A stretch of 64,000 nt of DNA from Acidobacteriota bacterium (GTDB lineage: Bacteria; Acidobacteriota; Thermoanaerobaculia; Gp7-AA8): contig JAJXWV010000069.1 in NCBI GenBank assembly GCA_021781455.1, positions 1 through 64,000 on the forward strand, read 5' to 3'. Both the position numbers and the translations under genes were made by a program. This document shows positions 6,893-14,959 of this stretch, piece by piece; position 1 is the stretch's first letter; every line of letters starts with the position of its first letter. The notes under the pieces were generated by a model that saw nothing but the letters and a program-made list of their open reading frames with translations, searched no databases and was not told the origin of the DNA.

Positions 6893-9025
6893 ATGAAACT
6901 GTCCCGCAATTGGATGTCCGACTATGTCGATCTCCGCGACCTGTCGGACGATGAGCTCAGCCGCCGCATGACCGGGATCGGCCATGCTCTCGATGCCGTC
7001 GAGAAGCATGGCGACGACACCGTTTTCGACGCCGAGATCACCACGAATCGAGTCGATGCCATGTCCCACATCGGCATGGCCAGAGAGCTCGCGGCGGCGC
7101 TGGGGAGGGAGCTGCGATCGGCGGTTTCAGGCGTTTCAGGCGTGGGGTCCTTCGCCGCGCTCCACCGCTCCCGCCACCCATCCGCCCCCGCGGTTGCGCC
7201 GGCTCAGGATGACACCGCGCGGGGCAGCGCAGCTGCGCCCTACGCGGGTGACGTCAAGATCCGCATCGAGGCACCGGAGATGTGCGCGCGCTACACGGGC
7301 GTGATCATCCGCGGCGTCACGATCCAAGAGTCGCCGCAGTACATTCGACAGCGGCTCGAGGCCGTCGGTCTGCGCCCGATCAACAACGTCGTCGACGTCA
7401 CGAACTACGTGATGCTGGCCCTCGGCCACCCCCTGCATGCGTTCGATCTCGCGCGGATCACCGACAAGACGATCATCGTGCGCCGCGGGCGCGACGGTGA
7501 GGTGATGAAGAGCCTCGATGGCGAGAATCGCCGCATCGACCGCGACACGGTCGTCATTGCCGACGCCCGCCGCCCCGTAGCCCTCGGCGGCATCATCGGC
7601 GGCGAGGAGAGCGAGATCAGCTCCTCCACGCGCGACGTTTTCCTCGAGTGTGCCTGGTTCAATCCCTCCGTCATCCGCCGCACTGCCCGACGCCTCGGTC
7701 TCAAGACCGACGCTTCCTACCGGTTCGAGCGCCGGGTCGATCCGAACGACACCATCGCCGCGAGCGACTTTGCCGCAAGCCTGATCGTCGAGCTGGCCGG
7801 CGGCACGCGCGAGCCGGCCATCGATGCCGTCGCAGCCGCCGAAGAACCGAAGGTCATCCGCCTGCGTGCGTCACGCCTTCACCAACAGTCCGGCGGCGCG
7901 GTGGGAGAGGCATACGCGCTCGAGCTCTTCCGCCGCCTTGGCTTCGACGCTGTTTCCGTGCAGGGCGGCCTCGAGGTCACGGTGCCGACCTGGCGCGGCG
8001 ACATCGGCGAGGAGATCGACCTGATCGAAGAGGTCCTGCGCTTCTTCGGCCTGAACAACGTCCCGGCCGAGCTTCCGCGCCTGACCACGGGCGACGCACA
8101 GCAGAATCCGATTGCCGAGGCCGAGGACGAGGTGCGGGGCATTTTGGCGGGCTGCGGGCTGACCGAGGTGGTGAACTACTCGTTCATCAGCGCGCAGGCG
8201 AACGCCATGTTTTCGGACGAGCAACCGGTGGCCATCACGAACTCGCTGACGGAAAACATCGCCTTCATGCGACTGTCGATCATTCCGTCGATCCTCGAGG
8301 CCGTCGCCTTCAATCGTTCGTACGGAACGCGTGACGGCACCCTGTTCGAAGTGGGACGGACCTACCATCGCGTGGAGGGTGCAAAGTCCGACGAGGCATG
8401 GCCGGTCGAGGAGCGCCACGTCATCGGGATCGTCATGTACGGCTCGCTCGGCGACTTCTGGGGCGACGCGAAACGGCCGGTCGACTTCTTCGACGTGAAG
8501 GGTGTCGTCGAGCAGATCGCGGCGAAGTTCCATGTGCCGCTGACATTCGCCACGGGTGACGAGGAGTGGCTGCGCAAGGGCCGCCGCGCCGTGGCACGTC
8601 ACAAAGACCGCCACATCGCGGCGCTTGGATTTCTGTCGCCCGAAATCCTGCAGCACTTCGGGATCAAGGGTGACGTGGCCGTGGCGGAAGTCGACCTGCA
8701 GGCGCTGCTTGCCTCGGCGACGGAATGGAAAATGGCGCCCATCGCGCGATTCCCGGGAGTGCCGATGATCCTGGCGCTCACGCATGGGCGGGACGTCGAA
8801 TACGCGCGGATCGCCGCGGCCATCCGATCGCTCGACGCGCCGTACCTCCACGAGGTCGGGCTGCGCGACCGCTTCGTTCCGGAGAACGACGTCAACACGA
8901 TCAAGACGACGCTGGGCATGTGGTACCAGGCATTCGACCGTTCGCTGACGCAGGAGGAAGTGGCGCAGATCCATCAGAACGTCGCCACGCGCGTTGCCGA
9001 GCTGCTGCCCGTGAAGGTGCTGTAG
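6893..9025 (+). CDS. Phenylalanine--tRNA ligase beta subunit, short form with in-frame repeat
   Basis: Large subunit of the alpha2-beta2 phenylalanyl-tRNA synthetase. It begins MKLSRNWMSDYVDL, then runs directly into DAEITTNRVDAMSHIGMARE, so the EMAP/OB tRNA-binding insert usual after residue ~40 is missing; this explains the length of 710 instead of about 800. The B3/B4 editing region (NNVVDVTNYVMLALGHPLHA), B5, the core and the C-terminal FDX-ACB anticodon-binding domain are present. Residues ~86-108 are encoded by an in-frame copy of the family B intergenic repeat. pheS is not adjacent. The stop codon TAG lies inside a REP unit. Confidence 0.95.
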   Translation: MKLSRNWMSDYVDLRDLSDDELSRRMTGIGHALDAVEKHGDDTVFDAEITTNRVDAMSHIGMARELAAALGRELRSAVSGVSGVGSFAALHRSRHPSAPAVAPAQDDTARGSAAAPYAGDVKIRIEAPEMCARYTGVIIRGVTIQESPQYIRQRLEAVGLRPINNVVDVTNYVMLALGHPLHAFDLARITDKTIIVRRGRDGEVMKSLDGENRRIDRDTVVIADARRPVALGGIIGGEESEISSSTRDVFLECAWFNPSVIRRTARRLGLKTDASYRFERRVDPNDTIAASDFAASLIVELAGGTREPAIDAVAAAEEPKVIRLRASRLHQQSGGAVGEAYALELFRRLGFDAVSVQGGLEVTVPTWRGDIGEEIDLIEEVLRFFGLNNVPAELPRLTTGDAQQNPIAEAEDEVRGILAGCGLTEVVNYSFISAQANAMFSDEQPVAITNSLTENIAFMRLSIIPSILEAVAFNRSYGTRDGTLFEVGRTYHRVEGAKSDEAWPVEERHVIGIVMYGSLGDFWGDAKRPVDFFDVKGVVEQIAAKFHVPLTFATGDEEWLRKGRRAVARHKDRHIAALGFLSPEILQHFGIKGDVAVAEVDLQALLASATEWKMAPIARFPGVPMILALTHGRDVEYARIAAAIRSLDAPYLHEVGLRDRFVPENDVNTIKTTLGMWYQAFDRSLTQEEVAQIHQNVATRVAELLPVKVL
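7149..7216. repeat. Half copy of family B repeat inside pheT
   Basis: The stretch TCCTTCGCCGCGCTCCACCG...CGCCGGCTCAGGATGACA matches the right arm of the family B inverted repeats (CTCTTCGCCGCGCTCCGCCG...CGCCGGCTCAGAGTGACG). It is read in frame as FAALHRSRHPSAPAV...QDD, in the linker before the editing domain. Confidence 0.85.
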
Positions 9026-9048
9026 GGACGCGCAGCAGCGCGTCCGCA
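9022..9048. repeat. Single REP unit, family A, supplying the pheT stop
   Basis: GTAGGGACGCGCAGCAGCGC... starts one base before the stop codon, so the TAG of pheT is the TAG of the repeat. Confidence 0.85.
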
Positions 9049-9090
9049 GCCCGTCGCGCGGGTGTGAAAAAAATCGATTTTGGAGAGACC

Positions 9091-9396
9091 GTGAAGAAAA
9101 CCCGAGAAGAACAACTGCCGCTGGCGGGGACCGAAGAAGGGGAGATCCTGTCGAAGCTCGCCGACCGCGTGGAGCGCGCCATCGCCACGATCCAGGCGTT
9201 GCGGAAGGAGCGCGACTCGCTGAAGACAAAGCTGGCCGCGCTCGAGAACGAGGCCAGGACGAAGGCCGACGCCGGTGAGCGCCTTTCCGCACTCGAAGAG
9301 GAGCACACGCGTTTTCAGCGCGAGCGCGACGAGATCAGGAACCGCATCGAGACGCTGCTGTCGAATCTGGAATCGCTCGACGAGGGAGCGGAGTAG
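9091..9396 (+). CDS. Short coiled-coil protein, possibly ZapB-like
   Basis: A 101-residue, mostly helical protein starting at GTG 9091 with GGAG a few bases upstream; an alternative GTG at 9064 would add nine residues. Heptad-rich segments (ILSKLADRVERAIATIQALR, then KLAALENEARTKADAGERLS) predict a continuous coiled coil. Short coiled-coil proteins after pheT often belong to the ZapB/ZapA cell-division set, but ZapA is not seen here, so the function is only a guess. It is separated from pheT by the REP unit. Confidence 0.65.
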   Translation: MKKTREEQLPLAGTEEGEILSKLADRVERAIATIQALRKERDSLKTKLAALENEARTKADAGERLSALEEEHTRFQRERDEIRNRIETLLSNLESLDEGAE

Positions 9397-9412
9397 CCTC
9401 TTCGGGGAGGAT

Positions 9413-9778
9413 TCACATCTCCGCGAGCAGCTGTTCGCGGCATTTTTCCAGATTCCGCCAGGCCAGACCTTCGTGCGCGGTGCGGTCCACGAGGAAGACC
9501 AGGTAGTAGCCGTCCTTCAGATCGCGGCTGAGCACCTTGGCCTCCGCGAACTCGACCTTGAATCGATGCGGCGCGCCGATGCCGGTGCGATCGCACAGCT
9601 CGCGAAGGTTCATCAGGAAGATGCCCTGATAGGCGCCCATGACCTTGATGTCGTGGTCGTCGGTATCGAACGGACGGTCGTGCAGCATCTCGACGGTCTC
9701 GCCCTCGTGATCGAGGAAGATCGCCCCGATCGCGCCGGGGGTGGAGAGGATGAGCTCGTGAAGGATGCGCCGGAACAC
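9413..9778 (-). CDS. Roadblock/LC7-like domain protein
   Basis: A 121-residue protein with the alpha-beta sandwich pattern of Roadblock/LC7 domains: FRRILHELILSTPGAIGAIF, EGETVEMLHDRPFD, VMGAYQGIFLMNLREL and DGYYLVFLVDRTAHEGLA. Bacterial members commonly regulate small Ras-like GTPases such as MglA, acting in polarity or motility. The start GTG 9778 has AGGAG at good spacing; longer in-frame extensions read into the tandem repeat upstream and are rejected. No MglA-like GTPase is adjacent. It is convergent with the coiled-coil gene. Confidence 0.7.
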   Translation of the reverse strand: MFRRILHELILSTPGAIGAIFLDHEGETVEMLHDRPFDTDDHDIKVMGAYQGIFLMNLRELCDRTGIGAPHRFKVEFAEAKVLSRDLKDGYYLVFLVDRTAHEGLAWRNLEKCREQLLAEM

Positions 9779-9787
9779 GGTCACTCC

Positions 9788-9902
9788 TGGACCACGGACC
9801 GCAGACCACAGACCGCAGACCACAGACCGCAGACCACGGACCGCAGACCACGGACCGCAGACCAGATCCAACTGCGGTCTGCGGTCTGCCGTCTGCGGTC
9901 TT
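9788..9902. repeat. Heptamer array CAGACCR
   Basis: About ten tandem copies of CAGACCA/CAGACCG/CGGACCG are followed by the reverse complement (TGCGGTCTGCGGTCTGCCGT). It separates the roadblock gene from the HD-GYP gene upstream on the same strand. Confidence 0.9.
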
Positions 9903-9935
9903 GCACAGGAAAGCCGATGCTGAGCGAGAAAGGGA

Positions 9936-11681
9936 TCAGGCCGCGCCTCGCACCGGCTCTTCGGTCTGGATGTCGCCGCGTTTGACGGCCAGCACGAAGG
10001 CGTCCACCACGTGCGGATCGAAGCGCGTTCCGGCGAAGCTCTTGATCTTCTCCACGACGTAGGCGGTCTCCATGGCCTTCTGGTAGGGACGGTTCGTGGT
10101 CATGGCGTCGAACGTGTCGGCAATGGCCACGATGCGCGCCTGTACGGGGATCTCGTCGCCGGAGATCCCTTCCGGATAGCCGCCTCCGCTCCACTTCTCG
10201 TGGTGGTATTTCATCCCCGGAATGATGTCGATGAGCTGGGCGACGCCGCTCATGATGGCCGCACCCTTGGCGGGATGCTGTTTCATGACCTCGAACTCGT
10301 CGTCGCTGAGCGCGCCGGGCTTGCGCAGGATGCGGTCGTCGATGCCGATCTTGCCGACGTCGTGGAGCAGGGCGCTGATGCGCAGGTTGCGCATCTCCTT
10401 CTCGGGGAGGTTCATGTTCTTGCCGATGGCGATCGAATAGCGCGCCACGCGCTCGGAATGGCCGCGCGTGTAGGGGTCCTTGGCGTCGATGGCCGCGGCC
10501 AGCATACGCACGGAGTTGATGAACAGCAGGTGGTTCTCGTGGGCGGCCTTCTTGAGCTGGTCGATGGCCTGCTCGATGGCGCCGCTCATGACGTTGAAGT
10601 TCTCCGCCAGCTCTCCGATCTCGTTGTGCGTCTTGAGCTGCACGCGCTTCTGGTAATCACCCTCGGCGATCTCCCGCGTGCGGTCGGCCAGGATGCGGAT
10701 GGGTCGGGCGATACCCGCGGCGAACACCACCGCCGCCACGATGGCCAGCAGCAGGGCGATGCCGCCCCACTCGATCGTGGCCCTGATCATCCGGGTGACC
10801 GAGACGAAGGCCTGCGCCTCCGGCTTCTGCACCACCGCCGCCCAATCGGGTCGTTCCACCGGCGCGACCGTGGCCAGCAGGCGGTTGCCGTTGTTGTCGA
10901 CGTAGGACTCCGTGAGCCGCGCCTGCAGGGGCGCGCTCTGGAAATCCTTCACGATCTTCAACGAGGAGTAGTCGGGGCGCTCGATGCTGATGCTCGGCTC
11001 GCTGTGCAGCAGCACACGGCCGTTGCGGTCGACGAGGAAGGCCGTGACGTCACCCTTGCCCTCTTCACGGATGCGATCGGCGATGCGCCGCAGGCTGACC
11101 AGCGCCTGCACCGCTCCGATCGGCTTTCCGCCGTCGATCACCGGAACGGCCAGGACCACGGCGGGCTGGTTCAGCGAACTTAGGTACTGGAACGTGCCTG
11201 TGTACGGCTGCCCGCGCAGGGCGGCTTCCAGCGAGAGGTTCATCTCCTGGACGACCCCCGGTTCCAGTCCGGCCGGCTTCGCCTCCGCGCCGTGGCCGTT
11301 GACGTCGACCACGCGCAGCTCGAGGAAGTCGCTGTCCGGCGTCACGTAATCGGTGATCCAGCCGGTCTGCGCGGCGTGGGAGAACGGATCCGTTCCCGGC
11401 GGCAGGGCCGTCTTCAGGACGCGGATGCTCCCGGCGATCTCGTTCAGCTGCTGCCGATTGCTGGTCAGCAGGGCGTGGATGTCGTTGGCAATCCCGACCG
11501 CCGAGCGCGTCAGGTACTTCTTTTCCAGCGTCTCGAGCGACTCGCGGTTGATCCCAATGAGGAAGTAGTGGGAGATGACGAGCGGCAAGAGGCCGACCAG
11601 CACCATGGCGCCGAGGAGTGTCCAGAGGAGGCGGGGACGGTGCGACGGGTTGGCCGCCGTCTCTTGCGAGGCATCGGTCAT
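9936..11681 (-). CDS. Membrane HD-GYP c-di-GMP phosphodiesterase with Cache sensor and HAMP
   Basis: A 581-residue sensor enzyme. A TM helix at ~22-43 precedes a periplasmic double-Cache-like domain (AVQALVSLRRIADRIR, VTAFLVDRNGRVLLHSEPSI), a second TM lies near 298-322, then a HAMP domain (RTREIAEGDYQKRVQLKTHN). The catalytic HD-GYP domain has GHSERVARYS, LLHDVGKIGIDD and HHEKWSGGGYPEG, giving the metal-binding HD pair and the GYP loop. It hydrolyses c-di-GMP in response to an external ligand. A TATAAT box nine bases before the ATG suggests a leaderless transcript. Confidence 0.93.
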   Translation of the reverse strand: MTDASQETAANPSHRPRLLWTLLGAMVLVGLLPLVISHYFLIGINRESLETLEKKYLTRSAVGIANDIHALLTSNRQQLNEIAGSIRVLKTALPPGTDPFSHAAQTGWITDYVTPDSDFLELRVVDVNGHGAEAKPAGLEPGVVQEMNLSLEAALRGQPYTGTFQYLSSLNQPAVVLAVPVIDGGKPIGAVQALVSLRRIADRIREEGKGDVTAFLVDRNGRVLLHSEPSISIERPDYSSLKIVKDFQSAPLQARLTESYVDNNGNRLLATVAPVERPDWAAVVQKPEAQAFVSVTRMIRATIEWGGIALLLAIVAAVVFAAGIARPIRILADRTREIAEGDYQKRVQLKTHNEIGELAENFNVMSGAIEQAIDQLKKAAHENHLLFINSVRMLAAAIDAKDPYTRGHSERVARYSIAIGKNMNLPEKEMRNLRISALLHDVGKIGIDDRILRKPGALSDDEFEVMKQHPAKGAAIMSGVAQLIDIIPGMKYHHEKWSGGGYPEGISGDEIPVQARIVAIADTFDAMTTNRPYQKAMETAYVVEKIKSFAGTRFDPHVVDAFVLAVKRGDIQTEEPVRGAA

Positions 11682-11690
11682 GTGCGGCCG

Positions 11691-11696
11691 ATTATA
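11691..11696 (-). promoter_or_regulatory. -10 box TATAAT before the HD-GYP gene
   Basis: On the minus strand TATAAT lies nine bases upstream of the ATG at 11681, without a Shine-Dalgarno sequence between them. Confidence 0.5.
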
Positions 11697-11699
11697 CGG

Positions 11700-11730
11700 G
11701 TCCTGAGTGCCGGGCCCTGAGTCCTGAGGG
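11700..11730. repeat. Short CTGAGTC-type repeat
   Basis: TCCTGAGTGCCGGGCCCTGAGTCCTGAGG is a small member of the CTGAGTC family, between the divergent HD-GYP and hemW genes. Confidence 0.6.
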
Positions 11731-11780
11731 CCCCTCGATCAGAATTCGCCACCGCCGGAGCCGCGTTCTACCCTCGATCC

Positions 11781-12872
11781 ATGCTCGGTCTCTACGTCCA
11801 TCTTCCGTTCTGCCGCGTGCACTGCACGTACTGCGCGTTCGCGATTTCGACCGACATCTCGCTGCAGCAGAGGTACGTCGACGCCGTGATCGCGGAGATC
11901 GCCTCGCGCGCCGCCGGCGAAGAGGTGGACACGCTCTACTTCGGCGGGGGAACCCCCTCGCGAGTCTCGATCGAGAACCTGGCCCGCCTCGCGGCCGCGA
12001 TCCGCGATCGATTCGCAGTGGCAGCCGGCGCTGAGTTCTCGATCGAAGCGAATCCCGAGGACGTCACCGGCGAATCGCTCGAGGCGTGGCGGGAGCTCGG
12101 GATCAATCGCGTGAGCATCGGGGTGCAGTCGTTCGCCGACCGCGAGCTCGAGCCGCTGGGACGGCTGCACGGCCGCGAGCGGGCCCGGGAAGCACTCTCT
12201 GCGGCGGTGGGCAGCGGCGTGCGCACGAACGTCGATCTCATTCTCGGGCTGCCGAATCAGACGGCGGCCACATTCCAGGAGACGCTCGAGACGGCCATCG
12301 CAGGCGGCGCCGGCCACCTCTCGCTCTACATGCTCGACCTGGAGGAGGGAACGCCGCTGAAGGCGCAGGTGGTGCGCGGACGCACGCACCTCCCCGACGA
12401 CGAGGGCGTGGCCGCGCTGTACGAATACGCCATCAGCCGGCTCGCCGAAGCGGGTCTCGCGCAGTACGAGATCAGCAATTTTGCGCGGCGGGGTGAGGAG
12501 TGCCGGCACAACCTCCGCTACTGGAACCGCGGCGCGTACCACGGCTTCGGCATCGCCGCGCATTCGTTCGTGGGCAGTCAGCGCTTCGCGAACACGCGCA
12601 ATATCCGCCACTACATCGACGCACCGCTCTCCGCCCGCGACTTCTCGGAGAACCTCGGTCCCGGCGAGGTGCGACGCGAGACGATCTTCCTCGGGCTCCG
12701 CCAGACGAGCGGGGTATCCTATGACCATCTCGTAGAGCTTTGCGGTCAGGAGGGCGTCGAATGGGTCGAACGTGGTTTGCAGGACGGATGGCTGCGTCGG
12801 GCGGAAGAGCGCGTGGTCTTCACCCCTTACGGTTTCTTGCTCAGCAACGATTACATCTCGCAGCTGTTCTGA
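11781..12872 (+). CDS. Radical SAM heme chaperone HemW
   Basis: A 363-residue radical-SAM protein that delivers heme to respiratory enzymes; formerly called oxygen-independent coproporphyrinogen oxidase-like. The cluster motif CxxxCxxC is at residues 11, 15 and 18 (PFCRVHCTYCAF), followed by TLYFGGGTPS, ANPEDVTGESLEAW and RVSIGVQSFADRELEPLGR, all typical. The C-terminal HemW domain (YEISNFARRGEECRHNLRYW) is present. True HemN carries an extra N-terminal tail that is missing here. Its 3' end overlaps the following barrel gene. Confidence 0.93.
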   Translation: MLGLYVHLPFCRVHCTYCAFAISTDISLQQRYVDAVIAEIASRAAGEEVDTLYFGGGTPSRVSIENLARLAAAIRDRFAVAAGAEFSIEANPEDVTGESLEAWRELGINRVSIGVQSFADRELEPLGRLHGRERAREALSAAVGSGVRTNVDLILGLPNQTAATFQETLETAIAGGAGHLSLYMLDLEEGTPLKAQVVRGRTHLPDDEGVAALYEYAISRLAEAGLAQYEISNFARRGEECRHNLRYWNRGAYHGFGIAAHSFVGSQRFANTRNIRHYIDAPLSARDFSENLGPGEVRRETIFLGLRQTSGVSYDHLVELCGQEGVEWVERGLQDGWLRRAEERVVFTPYGFLLSNDYISQLF

Positions 12873-13585
12873 TCCTCGGCGCGGCGGTTTCGGCGCAGGC
12901 CCAGGACATCGCATTCAATCCAAACATTTCTGCCGCCGATTTCCAGAAGTTCTCGCGCCTCGTGGCTCAGGGCATCTTTCCCTCACCGGTGCAACCGGCG
13001 CGTACCAGCGGTCTTTTGCACTTCGACATCGGCGTCGCCGCCACGGGAGTGAAGGTCGACACCAGCAGCCCGTACTGGAAGAACTCCGTCTCCAAGGACT
13101 TCACCACGGGGGGCTACGTGGCCGTCCCGCGGCTGGTCGTCACAAAAGGCTTCGGTGCGGGAGCGCTCTCGGCGTCGTACGCAAAGGTGAACAACAGCGG
13201 CATCAAGACGTGGGGCGGCGCGATCGACATCCCGATCATCCGCGGCACCCTGGCCAGCCCGGAGATCGCTCTCCGCGGCTCCTATGCCACGCTGACGGGC
13301 GTGCAGGACTACAAGCTGAAGGTCTACGGCCTGGAAGCCTTCATCAGCAAGGGAATCGGCCCGTTCACTCCGTACGCAGCGTACGGCCGGATGCGCTCGA
13401 ACTCCAACGCCACCGCCTCCGGCAACGTCCTTGGCCAGACCGTCACCGTGGCGCTGTCCGACAGTTCGAACGTGAATCGCTACACCGCGGGCGTTCGCTT
13501 TTCGCTGCTCGTTCCGAAGATTGCCGTCGAAGTGACAAGGGCCGAAGTGACGAGCTACGCCGCGAAGGTGAGCCTGGGGTTCTGA
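12788..13585 (+). CDS. Small secreted beta-barrel protein, outer-membrane candidate
   Basis: About 265 residues. A signal peptide (HLAAVLILGAAVSAQAQ) precedes alternating amphipathic strands (GYVAVPRLVVTKGFGAGALS, SPEIALRGSYATLTG, YTAGVRFSLLVPKIAVEVTR) and a C-terminal aromatic residue (AAKVSLGF), the usual beta-barrel assembly signal. No family is recognised. The start ATG 12788 gives a long signal-peptide n-region and overlaps hemW by 85 bp; ATG 12740 or 12761 are alternatives. The overlap suggests translational coupling to hemW. Confidence 0.65.
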   Translation: MAASGGRARGLHPLRFLAQQRLHLAAVLILGAAVSAQAQDIAFNPNISAADFQKFSRLVAQGIFPSPVQPARTSGLLHFDIGVAATGVKVDTSSPYWKNSVSKDFTTGGYVAVPRLVVTKGFGAGALSASYAKVNNSGIKTWGGAIDIPIIRGTLASPEIALRGSYATLTGVQDYKLKVYGLEAFISKGIGPFTPYAAYGRMRSNSNATASGNVLGQTVTVALSDSSNVNRYTAGVRFSLLVPKIAVEVTRAEVTSYAAKVSLGF

Positions 13586-13677
13586 GCGGAGGCGGGTAAA
13601 AGAGACTACTCCTCTTCCTTCCTGGCATCCGTCCTCCACTGGCGCGGGGAGGGGCTGCAGGAACGACCTCGGTCCGA

Positions 13678-13854
13678 TCACTTCTGTGGCTTGCGCTTGT
13701 CTCGCGGAATCGCCGGCGGACTGCCGAAGACCGAGCGGCCGCCCGACACGTCGCGAGTCGGGATCAGGTCGTTCAGTCGGATCGGTTTCTGGCTTCGCGG
13801 CGAGTCGCTCTCTGCACGGCGCTCCACCTTCACGGGCGGTTTCTTGCTGGCCAC
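13678..13854 (-). CDS. Candidate double-glycine peptide precursor 2 (58 aa)
   Basis: A tiny gene not otherwise explained: GTG 13854 with AGAGGA eight bases upstream, stop TGA at 13680-13678. It starts VASKKPPVKVERRAE and contains LNDLIPTRDVSGG at residues 27-39, followed by a 19-residue, Pro/Arg/Lys-rich tail (RSVFGSPPAIPRDKRKPQK). The segment D-L-x-P-x-[KR]-D-x-x-G-G is shared, with identical spacing, with the 61-residue peptide at 21872-22057 at the other end of the cluster. It lies downstream of the exporter operon on the same strand. The identical 20-mer of precursor 1 lies 14 nt upstream. Processing by the C39 exporter at GG is inference. Confidence 0.65.
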   Translation of the reverse strand: MASKKPPVKVERRAESDSPRSQKPIRLNDLIPTRDVSGGRSVFGSPPAIPRDKRKPQK

Positions 13855-13868
13855 GGAGAAGGTCCTCT

Positions 13869-13888
13869 AACAGGATCGGTGCCATCGG
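13869..13888 (-). promoter_or_regulatory. Shared 20-mer upstream of precursor 2, sigma-54-like
   Basis: On the minus strand this reads CCGATGGCACCGATCCTGTT, identical over 20 nt to 21721-21740 upstream of precursor 1. It contains TGGCAC, a perfect -24 element of sigma-54 promoters, and TGT where the -12 element would have TGC. If it is a promoter, the transcript would start only a few bases before GTG 13854, so translation would be leaderless or start at a downstream GTG (codon 8 or 10). Direct repeats ATGGATCG at 13925 and 13961 lie upstream and could be activator sites. Confidence 0.6.
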
Positions 13889-13987
13889 GCCGCGCCGACA
13901 GATAAGTGTCTGCTCCCGGACGGGATGGATCGGGTAGAGCGTTGCGCGAGAGCTTTTCGAATGGATCGGTCGCGGGGCCAGGGACGT

Positions 13988-14959
13988 CTATTTCGGGACC
14001 GCTGCTGAGAGATGTCGCGCGAGCTTGCCGCGGGAGATGCCGAGGATTTTTGCGGTGCGGCGTTGATTGTGTCCCGTCGATTCGTAGACGTGGAGCACAT
14101 GCGCGTTCACGGCGGCTTCGAGTGACAGATCGGCAGAGAGACGACCCGCAGGGTCCCCGAGAGCAGCGTCACTGACCAGGTCCCGCTGAAAGACGACGTG
14201 TTCGGGGCGCACGACGCTTCCCTCACAAAACAGGGCGATGGTGCGCATGATGTGGTGCAGCTCGCGAAGATTGCCCGGCCAGTCGTATGCGAGCAGCATC
14301 TGCATGGCTGCCGGATGAATCGACGTCAGTCGCTTGCCGCTTTCCGCAGCGGCTGTTTTCAGCTCACTGGCGATGAGCGAAGGCAGATCCTCCGGGCGGT
14401 CCTTGAGCGAGGGGACCGACAGAACGAGTCCGTCCAGGCGATGGTAGAGATCGTCGCGGAACCGTCCGTCGCGCACTCGTTCGCGCAGCGAGCAGTTCGT
14501 GGCGGAGAGGATTCTTGCGTCGGAGTGAAGCATCCTCTCGCCGCCGACGCGCTCGAACTCACCGTACTCGACGGCGCGAAGGATCTTCACCTGCGCCAGA
14601 GGACTCATGTCGGCGATCTCGTCGAGGAAGAGCGTGCCGTTGTGGGCGAGCTCGAACTTCCCCTTCGCGGTCTGCTGTGCGCCGGTAAAGGCGCCGCGCT
14701 CGTGGCCGAAGAGCAGGCTCTCGAGCAGGGTGTCGCTCATGGCCGAGGCGTTGAAAGCAATGAACGGTCCGGCGGCTCGCGCGGAGGAGTTGTGAATGGC
14801 CTGGGCGAGGAGAGTCTTCCCGGTGCCTGTTCGCCCGAGAATGAGCACGGGGATATCGCTTCTGGCGGCGAGCAGGGCGAGTTGCAGGCAGCGCTGCATG
14901 GCTGCATTGCTCGAGGTGAGTTCCTCGACCCTGAATCGCGACAGGCGCAGTTGCGTCAT
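13988..14959 (-). CDS. Sigma-54-dependent activator (AAA+ with Fis-type HTH, no receiver)
   Basis: A 323-residue bacterial enhancer-binding protein. Walker A GRTGTGKT is at 42-49, the sigma-54 contact loop GAFTGA at ~89-94, Walker B LFLDEIAD near 111, and the arginine-finger region RFRDDLYHRLDGL follows. The C-terminal Fis helix-turn-helix is NQRRTAKILGISRGKLARHL. There is no N-terminal receiver, PAS or GAF domain, so activity must be controlled by expression, by a partner protein or by a ligand on the AAA+ core. It overlaps the HlyD gene by 4 bp (ATGA) and is the last gene of the exporter operon. It probably drives the precursor genes. Confidence 0.92.
   Translation of the reverse strand: MTQLRLSRFRVEELTSSNAAMQRCLQLALLAARSDIPVLILGRTGTGKTLLAQAIHNSSARAAGPFIAFNASAMSDTLLESLLFGHERGAFTGAQQTAKGKFELAHNGTLFLDEIADMSPLAQVKILRAVEYGEFERVGGERMLHSDARILSATNCSLRERVRDGRFRDDLYHRLDGLVLSVPSLKDRPEDLPSLIASELKTAAAESGKRLTSIHPAAMQMLLAYDWPGNLRELHHIMRTIALFCEGSVVRPEHVVFQRDLVSDAALGDPAGRLSADLSLEAAVNAHVLHVYESTGHNQRRTAKILGISRGKLARHLSAAVPK

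Noticed and set aside
9788-9902. CRISPR array
   Set aside because: Repeats are 7 bp, contiguous and without spacers; the same holds for all other short arrays in the window.
12983-13885. 300-codon minus-strand frame over the barrel gene and precursor 2
   Set aside because: A different frame from the 58-codon precursor; most of it mirrors the barrel protein and it has no good start signal. It does begin MAPILLED within the shared 20-mer, but the matching frame at 21726 is unrelated after MAPIL, so the 20-mer is not read as coding.
13686-13937. 83-codon plus-strand frame over precursor 2
   Set aside because: No Shine-Dalgarno site, Arg/Ser-rich shadow composition; the minus-strand frame has the leader motif and a good ribosome-binding site.
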